From Clostridia bacterium (GTDB lineage Bacteria > Bacillota > Clostridia > Christensenellales > CAG-314), in NCBI GenBank assembly GCA_017452035.1, contig JAFTNE010000049.1:1-18860 (forward strand): a stretch of 18,860 nucleotides of DNA, given 5' to 3'. Shown in pieces: positions 14,385-18,860 of this stretch. Each line of letters begins with the position of its first letter. The stretch's first letter is position 1. The notes beneath the pieces are model-generated. The model saw nothing but the letters and a program-made list of their open reading frames with translations. It did not search any database and was not told the origin of the DNA. The position numbers were made by a program, and so were the translations under genes.

Positions 14385-14413
14385 TTGATTTTTAGTGCAA
14401 TCTATGGTAAAAT
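14385..14413 (+). promoter_or_regulatory. promoter of the RDD membrane protein operon
   Basis: TTGATT (14385-14390), 17 nt, TAAAAT (14408-14413), giving a leader of roughly 115 nt before ATG 14535. Confidence 0.6.
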
Positions 14414-14534
14414 GCAATTGTGTTAAATTGCGCCTTTTTAAAAGTGGTGCACAATATAACACAAGTGCGGCAATGCCTTTTGTGGCGTTGACTTGGCTAA
14501 GATTACTACTAATTTTTGAGGGCGACCCACCAAA

Positions 14535-15350
14535 ATGATTTATGATTTGCAAAAAGCCAGCATATTAAAAAGATTTTCAGCATTTTTGCTGGATATCATC
14601 TTAATTTTTATCTTGGCTACAGGTTTTGCTCTTGCAATATCTGCCATTGCAGATTTTGATGGTAAGCTGGAAAGAATTGAAAGTATAGATGCTGAGTGTG
14701 TCAAAGAGTACGAGTTACACAAGTATCTCCCCGTACCGGAAGGCGCAGGCGAAGACTTCAAGTTCAGCATGAACATCACCGAAGAAACTTACAAAAAGTT
14801 AACTGACGAAGGTAAAGCTGCTTATGATGCGGCGCGCAAAGCCTATATTGACAAATCTGGCCAAGATATGATGCAAGACTACGCCGAGTTGATGGGCATT
14901 GTGTACTTGATGCTTTCGTTAGGATTGTTCTTTGCGACGCTCATTATTGAGTTTATTATTCCATTAATTCTCAAAAACGGCCAAACGCCAGGCAAAAAGA
15001 TTTTTGGTATAGGGGTAATGCTCGTCACTGGCGTAAAAATTAGCCCAATCGCACTGTTTGTAAGAGCAATGCTTGGCAAATACGCCATTGAAACAATGGT
15101 TCCCGTATCACTGGCGTTTATATTCTTCCTTTTGGCCCCCACAGGCACAATTTTGTTGGTTTTGATTGCAATAGCAATTCTGCAAATCGTATTGATTATT
15201 GCAACAAAAAACAATTCACTTATACACGATATCGTTTCTAGTACAGTAACGGTGGATATGTCCACTCAGATGATTTTCGCAACTTACGACGATCTCCTTG
15301 CATACAAACAAGACGTTGCAAAAAGCGAAGCTGACAAAAAGCCTTATTAA
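14535..15350 (+). CDS. RDD family membrane protein
   Basis: 271 residues. The N-terminal helix ILKRFSAFLLDIILIF (Arg13, Asp20), the NGQTPGKKIFGI motif at 148-159 and a C-terminal LIHDIVSSTVTV segment at 229-240 are the hallmarks of the RDD family, integral membrane proteins of mostly unknown function (some are reported as Na+/H+ antiporters). About four to five membrane helices: near 14-37, 119-147, 160-180, 190-223. The loop between helices 1 and 2 (about 38-117) is long, hydrophilic and acidic, unlike the short loop of minimal RDD proteins. The ATG is poorly served: TGAGGG at 14517-14522 is 12 nt away. A 34-nt gap holding a hairpin leads to the next membrane protein gene, with which it shares a terminator. 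Confidence 0.85.
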   Translation: MIYDLQKASILKRFSAFLLDIILIFILATGFALAISAIADFDGKLERIESIDAECVKEYELHKYLPVPEGAGEDFKFSMNITEETYKKLTDEGKAAYDAARKAYIDKSGQDMMQDYAELMGIVYLMLSLGLFFATLIIEFIIPLILKNGQTPGKKIFGIGVMLVTGVKISPIALFVRAMLGKYAIETMVPVSLAFIFFLLAPTGTILLVLIAIAILQIVLIIATKNNSLIHDIVSSTVTVDMSTQMIFATYDDLLAYKQDVAKSEADKKPY

Positions 15351-15374
15351 ATATTGAAGTAAAGTACAATATTT
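15349..15374 (+). other. intercistronic hairpin abutting a ribosome binding site
   Basis: Perfect 8-bp stem AAATATTG / CAATATTT with a 10-nt loop. It begins within the RDD stop codon and ends directly before the CAGGAG site (15375-15380) of the next gene. All A/U except one G-C pair, so marginally stable; it could modulate access to the ribosome site. Confidence 0.35.
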
Positions 15375-15384
15375 CAGGAGATAA

Positions 15385-15843
15385 ATGATGACTAAGAAAT
15401 TTAACAAAGAATTGTTTGCAAAAATTGCCTACTTTGTGGGAGCATTCGCTGTAGTTGTTGGAGCTTTGTTGTTCGTTTTGTTGACGGACTTCCTTCTCAA
15501 GTTGGGTGCTGCGTGGATGTTTGTAACTATCGTTTTGGCGTTGGGCGCTTGCGTATGTCAAGTGCTTTCCGACACATACAGAGATAGACGTAAGACTGCC
15601 ATCATTTTGAAAGCAGTTGCCATTTTCCTTTGCGTTTTGCTTATTGCATTTATGTTCATCTATATGATGACGGCGTTCAATGGTATGGACAACCCCGACA
15701 ACATCTTCTATATCAAAAAGTATACAAAATCAAATAAATCTATTTGTACTGTGGTGGTTATCGTAACAGTTGTTTTTTCCGTGCTTTCTATTGCGGGATT
15801 GACATTTGATTTGGTAAAAACCATCACCAGCAAGGATGAGTAA
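15385..15843 (+). CDS. hypothetical four-helix membrane protein
   Basis: 152 residues, not recognised. Basic start (MMTKKFNKELFAK), then hydrophobic segments near 12-32, 38-58, 70-95 and 118-140, with a basic DTYRDRRK loop between the second and third and a polar stretch (NGMDNPDNIFYIKKYTKSNK) between the third and fourth. The predicted topology has both ends in the cytoplasm. CAGGAG at 15375-15380 suits either of two adjacent ATG codons (15385 or 15388); the second has better spacing. It lies 34 nt after the RDD gene and before a terminator, so the two likely form one operon and may act together in the membrane. Confidence 0.75.
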   Translation: MMTKKFNKELFAKIAYFVGAFAVVVGALLFVLLTDFLLKLGAAWMFVTIVLALGACVCQVLSDTYRDRRKTAIILKAVAIFLCVLLIAFMFIYMMTAFNGMDNPDNIFYIKKYTKSNKSICTVVVIVTVVFSVLSIAGLTFDLVKTITSKDE

Positions 15844-15852
15844 TAATAAGTG

Positions 15853-15890
15853 AGAAGTCAAGCGTTGGATTTAGACGCTCGACTTCTTTC
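15853..15890 (+). terminator. rho-independent terminator of the RDD operon
   Basis: Stem GAAGTC-A-AGCGT / ACGCT-C-GACTTC (11 pairs with one A-C mismatch, 9-nt loop) followed by TTTCCC and, slightly later, TTTTT. It lies 9 nt past the stop of the 152-residue gene. Confidence 0.8.
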
Positions 15891-15954
15891 CCATTTTTAC
15901 ATATTTTTCAAAAAATAATCAAATAAAAAATAAAACAAAAGGAAGGAAAAGGAC

Positions 15955-17055
15955 ATGAAAGTAGTTCTCCAAGATTTGACAAAAATCTTTCCCAGCAGAA
16001 ACAAAAATGGTCAAGAAGTTGTTGCTGTAAACAAGTTTAACTTTGAGATCCCCGATGGCAAACTCATTGGTTTGCTTGGACCATCTGGTTGTGGTAAAAG
16101 TACAACGTTGTACATGATTTGTGGTTTGCAACAACCATCTGGTGGCAAAATCTTCTTTGGTGATGACGACGTTACTGAACTCTCTCCAGAAAACCGTGGT
16201 GTAGGCTTGGTATTCCAAAACTATGCATTGTATCCACACATGACTGTTAAGCAAAATATCATGTTCCCTCTTGAAAACTTGAAGGGTGATGATAGAATGA
16301 CAAAATCACAAATGTTGGAACGTGCATACCACGTTGCAAAACTTGTTCAAATTGACGATTTGATGGATCGTAAACCAAGCGAACTGTCTGGTGGTCAACA
16401 ACAACGTGTTGCTATTGCTCGTGCTTTGGTTAAAATGCCAAGAGTTTTGTTGTTGGACGAACCACTTTCTAACTTGGACGCACGCCTTCGTTTGCAAACT
16501 CGTGAAGAAATCAAGCGTATCCAAAAGGAAACAGGTATTACAACAGTATTCGTAACCCACGACCAAGAAGAAGCAATGTCCATTTCCGACATGATCGTAG
16601 TTATGAAACTTGGTGTATTGCAACAAATTGGTAAACCACAAGACGTTTACGACAATCCAACAAACTTGTTCGTTGCAAAATTCCTTGGTACTCCTCCAAT
16701 CAACGTTTTGGATGGCGAAGTTAAAGGGGAAAAGCTTTACATTGGCGACGTTGCTGTATTGGACGTTAAGGGTGCAGCCGACCAACTTGTTCACGTTGGT
16801 ATCCGTCCAGAAGGATTTATCGTAGATGATAACGGCGCATTTGAAAGCAACCTTTCCAACGTAGAAGTTATGGGTCGTGACGTAAGTATTGTTTCTACAC
16901 ATCCTGCTTCTCAAAACCCAGTTATCCGTTCTATCGTTGATGCTGACAATAAGATTGCAGAGGGTGCTACAACAGTTAAATTCTCTCTCAAACCACACAA
17001 AGTATTCCTTTTCAATAGGGACACAGAAGAAAGAGTATATTTTGAGGTGAAGTAA
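15955..17055 (+). CDS. sugar ABC importer ATP-binding protein (MalK/UgpC/MsmK-like)
   Basis: A 366-residue CUT1-type ATPase. Walker A GPSGCGKST 42-50, Q-loop VFQNYALYPHM near 87-97, signature LSGGQQQRV 144-152, Walker B VLLLDEP 164-170 with D-loop SNLDA, switch His202 in VTHDQEEA. The C-terminal third (about 240-366) is the OB-fold/TOBE regulatory region, with VGIRPEGF as in MalK-type proteins. A purine-rich ribosome site (AAGGAAGGAAAAGG, 15939-15952) precedes the ATG by 2 nt. The stop overlaps the permease start by one base (TAATG), so they are coupled. Many Firmicutes sugar importers borrow a shared ATPase; here it is the first gene of its own operon. I see no clear promoter in the 65 nt after the preceding terminator. 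Substrate unknown. Confidence 0.93.
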   Translation: MKVVLQDLTKIFPSRNKNGQEVVAVNKFNFEIPDGKLIGLLGPSGCGKSTTLYMICGLQQPSGGKIFFGDDDVTELSPENRGVGLVFQNYALYPHMTVKQNIMFPLENLKGDDRMTKSQMLERAYHVAKLVQIDDLMDRKPSELSGGQQQRVAIARALVKMPRVLLLDEPLSNLDARLRLQTREEIKRIQKETGITTVFVTHDQEEAMSISDMIVVMKLGVLQQIGKPQDVYDNPTNLFVAKFLGTPPINVLDGEVKGEKLYIGDVAVLDVKGAADQLVHVGIRPEGFIVDDNGAFESNLSNVEVMGRDVSIVSTHPASQNPVIRSIVDADNKIAEGATTVKFSLKPHKVFLFNRDTEERVYFEVK

Positions 17056-17990
17056 TGGTAGATAAAAGTCAACAATGGAAAGCGTGGATATACCTCGCTC
17101 CAGCCATCGTGTTGATGCTAATCTTTACAGTTTGGCCCATTTTCAACACAATTTTGATGGCATTTAAAGAAGGCTACAACCCAATGTACGAACTCAACCC
17201 TGCGTTTGACGGTTGGACGTTTGGCCTTCAAAACTTTATCGATTTGTTTGCTCACGCAAGCGCATTTACAAATGCTCTTGTAAATACGTTGCTCCTTTGC
17301 GTACTTACAGTACCGGTTTCTACAATGTTGGCACTCTTGATTGCAGTAGCGTTGAACTCCATCAAGCCTTTGCAAAAGTTGCTACAAACAATCTTCTTCC
17401 TGCCATACGTTACAAACAGTATCGCTATCGGTATGGTATTCTCCGTAATGTTCAACATTGTTGGTGACGTGGGAGATCCTAGTGCTAACTATGGTGTAAT
17501 TAACCAAATCTTTGGCACAATGATTAACTGGATGAACCTTGGTTCTACCAAAGTTGCAAACTACGCAGTAATGGTAATTTACATTGTTTGGAACGCCCTT
17601 CCTTTCAAAATTCTTGTTTTGTTGGGCGGCCTCCAAGGTGTAAACAAGCAATACTACGATGCGGCAAAGGTAGATGGCACAAGCAAGACTCGTGTATTTT
17701 GGCGCATAACTGTTCCTCTTGTATCCCCAATGATCGTATACGTTCTTATCACTGGTTTCATCGGTGGTTTCAAAGAGTATTCCAGTATCGTTGGTATTTT
17801 TGGCGAAGATATGGGCGCGGCAGGACAACAAGCTCACGAAAACATGAACACAATGGTCGGTGTTATCTACGATGCGTTGCCTTCCGGTCAGTATGGTAAG
17901 GCGAGCGCTGCAGCTTTGGTGCTGTTTGCTATCATTTTGGTTGTAACACTTATCAACCTCAAGATTAGCAAAAAGACAACTCACTATTAA
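17055..17990 (+). CDS. sugar ABC importer permease 1 (MalF/UgpA-like)
   Basis: A 311-residue inner-membrane subunit with six predicted helices (first near 10-36, then about 70-100, 106-136, 168-190, 217-243, 285-303). The ATPase-contacting EAA loop is clear: YYDAAKVDGTSKTRVFWRITVPL at about 200-222 (only part quoted in the family pattern DAAKVDG...P), as in CUT1 permeases. Its loop before the last helix (about 244-284) is long and Gly/Ala-rich. GAGGTGA at 17044-17050 is 4 nt before the ATG, which overlaps the ATPase stop. Permease 2 follows 14 nt after the stop. With permease 2 it forms the membrane channel for an oligosaccharide or similar polyol substrate delivered by a binding protein not in the window. 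Confidence 0.92.
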   Translation: MVDKSQQWKAWIYLAPAIVLMLIFTVWPIFNTILMAFKEGYNPMYELNPAFDGWTFGLQNFIDLFAHASAFTNALVNTLLLCVLTVPVSTMLALLIAVALNSIKPLQKLLQTIFFLPYVTNSIAIGMVFSVMFNIVGDVGDPSANYGVINQIFGTMINWMNLGSTKVANYAVMVIYIVWNALPFKILVLLGGLQGVNKQYYDAAKVDGTSKTRVFWRITVPLVSPMIVYVLITGFIGGFKEYSSIVGIFGEDMGAAGQQAHENMNTMVGVIYDALPSGQYGKASAAALVLFAIILVVTLINLKISKKTTHY

Positions 17991-18004
17991 TAAGGAGGTG
18001 CAAT

Positions 18005-18860
18005 ATGGAAGAAAAGAAAATAGATCAACAAGTTGCCCCTCAAGTAGTGGAAGACGTTCAAGATATCGACTCTAAAATTGCTTTTGGAACAAACAGCCTT
18101 GTTGACAAAGCAATGGACGAATCTGCCGTAATGACAGAACGCAAAATTGAACAAGTCAAAAAACGTCAAAGAGTTGCAAAAGTAATCGGCCAAGTTGGCG
18201 TTTACGTATTTTTGATTGCAATGGCTCTTATCGTTTTGTTCCCATTCTATTGGATGATCATTTCATCATTAAAAACAAAAGACGAGTATTACCTTACCAC
18301 TCCAACGTTTTGGCCCACACAAGGTTGGGACTTTGCAAACTACGCACAAGCTTTCAAGGTTGGTAACCTTGGTGTAACCTTTGCCAACACAGTGTACGTA
18401 GGTATCGTTTCTACAGCATTGTCTTTGGTAATCACCGTACTTTCTGCCTTTGCACTTGCAAGACTTGAGTTCAAAGGTAAAAACCTGTTGTTTGCAGGCA
18501 TGCTTGCAACAATGATGATCCCAGGCGAATTGTTTACAATCACAAACTACAAAACAGTAGTCGATATTGGTTGGACAAACACCTTTACAGTTTTGATTGT
18601 ACCATTTTTGGTAAGCGTATTTTACATTTACCTTCTTCGTCAAAACTTTATGCAAATTCCAGACGAACTGTACTACGCAGCAAAGGTAGACGGAACAAGC
18701 GACCTCAAATATTTGTGGAAGGTTATGATTCCTATCGCAATGCCATCATTGATTTCCATCACCATTCTCAAAATGATGGGCGCGTGGAACAGCTACGTAT
18801 GGCCACGTTTGGTTGCATCTGATGACGTTCACGCACTTATCACTTACAAGCTTCGTACAA
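18005..18860 (+). CDS. sugar ABC importer permease 2 (MalG/UgpE-like), cut by the window edge
   Basis: 285 codons are present and the frame is still open at the right edge. An excellent AAGGAGGTG (17992-18000) lies 4 nt before the ATG. The first helix (about 61-84) ends in the FPFYWMIISSLK motif typical of MalG-type permeases. The EAA loop YYAAKVDGTSDLKYLWKVMIP falls at about 221-241, followed by WNSYVWPRLVASDD, another family mark. The unusual part is a hydrophilic, charged N-terminal extension of about 60 residues before the first helix, whereas most relatives have 10 to 20. It includes a helical charged stretch (about 33-58) that could form a coiled coil. The missing end should be only some 30 residues judging by the family. 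It pairs with the permease just upstream. Confidence 0.92.
   Translation, partial: MEEKKIDQQVAPQVVEDVQDIDSKIAFGTNSLVDKAMDESAVMTERKIEQVKKRQRVAKVIGQVGVYVFLIAMALIVLFPFYWMIISSLKTKDEYYLTTPTFWPTQGWDFANYAQAFKVGNLGVTFANTVYVGIVSTALSLVITVLSAFALARLEFKGKNLLFAGMLATMMIPGELFTITNYKTVVDIGWTNTFTVLIVPFLVSVFYIYLLRQNFMQIPDELYYAAKVDGTSDLKYLWKVMIPIAMPSLISITILKMMGAWNSYVWPRLVASDDVHALITYKLRT

Larger units (their letters stand above)
14017..14534 (+). other. 518-nt intergenic region with an orphan transcription unit
   Basis: Contains a promoter candidate (14061-14089), a weak 32-codon open frame (14114-14212), a strong terminator (14231-14267) and the promoter of the RDD gene (14385-14413). The stretch 14268-14384 shows nothing I recognise. 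Confidence 0.5.

Overview
The window looks like part of the chromosome of an uncultured Firmicute, probably a gut Clostridia-type bacterium. This is inferred from moderate-to-low GC, strong AAGGAG/GGAGG ribosome binding sites, near-consensus TTGACA/TATAAT promoters, U-tailed hairpin terminators and Firmicutes-type gene families. No species assignment is possible by eye. There are no rRNA or tRNA genes, CRISPR arrays, insertion sequences or phage genes.

Layout. (1) 1-2011, plus strand: the end of a substrate-binding protein gene (with an apparent 1-nt frameshift), then the permease and ATPase of a small-molecule ABC importer of the TrpXYZ-like type, closed by a strong bidirectional terminator. 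(2) 2224-5757, minus strand: an unrecognised 137-residue helical protein and, upstream of it, a 1008-residue fused ATPase/permease of the MacB/FtsX type with a very large external domain. (3) 5878-8603, minus strand: an alpha/beta hydrolase 1 nt downstream of uracil-DNA glycosylase, preceded by galactose mutarotase with a clear promoter. (4) 8739-9458, minus strand: a DUF308/HdeD-like six-helix membrane protein with a terminator and what looks like a structured leader. (5) 9559-14016, plus strand: an unrecognised 259-residue protein with a perfect-consensus promoter, then an unusual AAA+ locus. (6) 14061-14267: a short promoter-to-terminator unit with no convincing gene, possibly a small RNA. 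(7) 14385-15890, plus strand: an RDD-family membrane protein and a small four-helix membrane protein. (8) 15955 to the end, plus strand: a CUT1-type sugar ABC importer (ATPase, permease 1, permease 2 cut by the window edge).

The most interesting item is the AAA+ locus at 10552-14016. Read as one frame it would encode about 1150 residues: a helical N-terminal region, a ClpB-D2-like AAA+ ATPase, a receiver-like (REC) alpha/beta domain, then an FtsH-type AAA+ ATPase with an M41 zinc-peptidase domain, and no membrane anchor. A single in-frame TAA at 12736-12738 interrupts it, exactly inside the conserved lead-in of the FtsH-type AAA domain, and the frame continues intact on both sides. It is either a soluble ATPase-peptidase with a recent nonsense mutation or assembly error, a case of stop-codon readthrough, or two separately made halves. 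The two Walker A segments share a 23-bp perfect DNA repeat. The preceding 259-residue gene may be a functional partner, which is inference from adjacency only.
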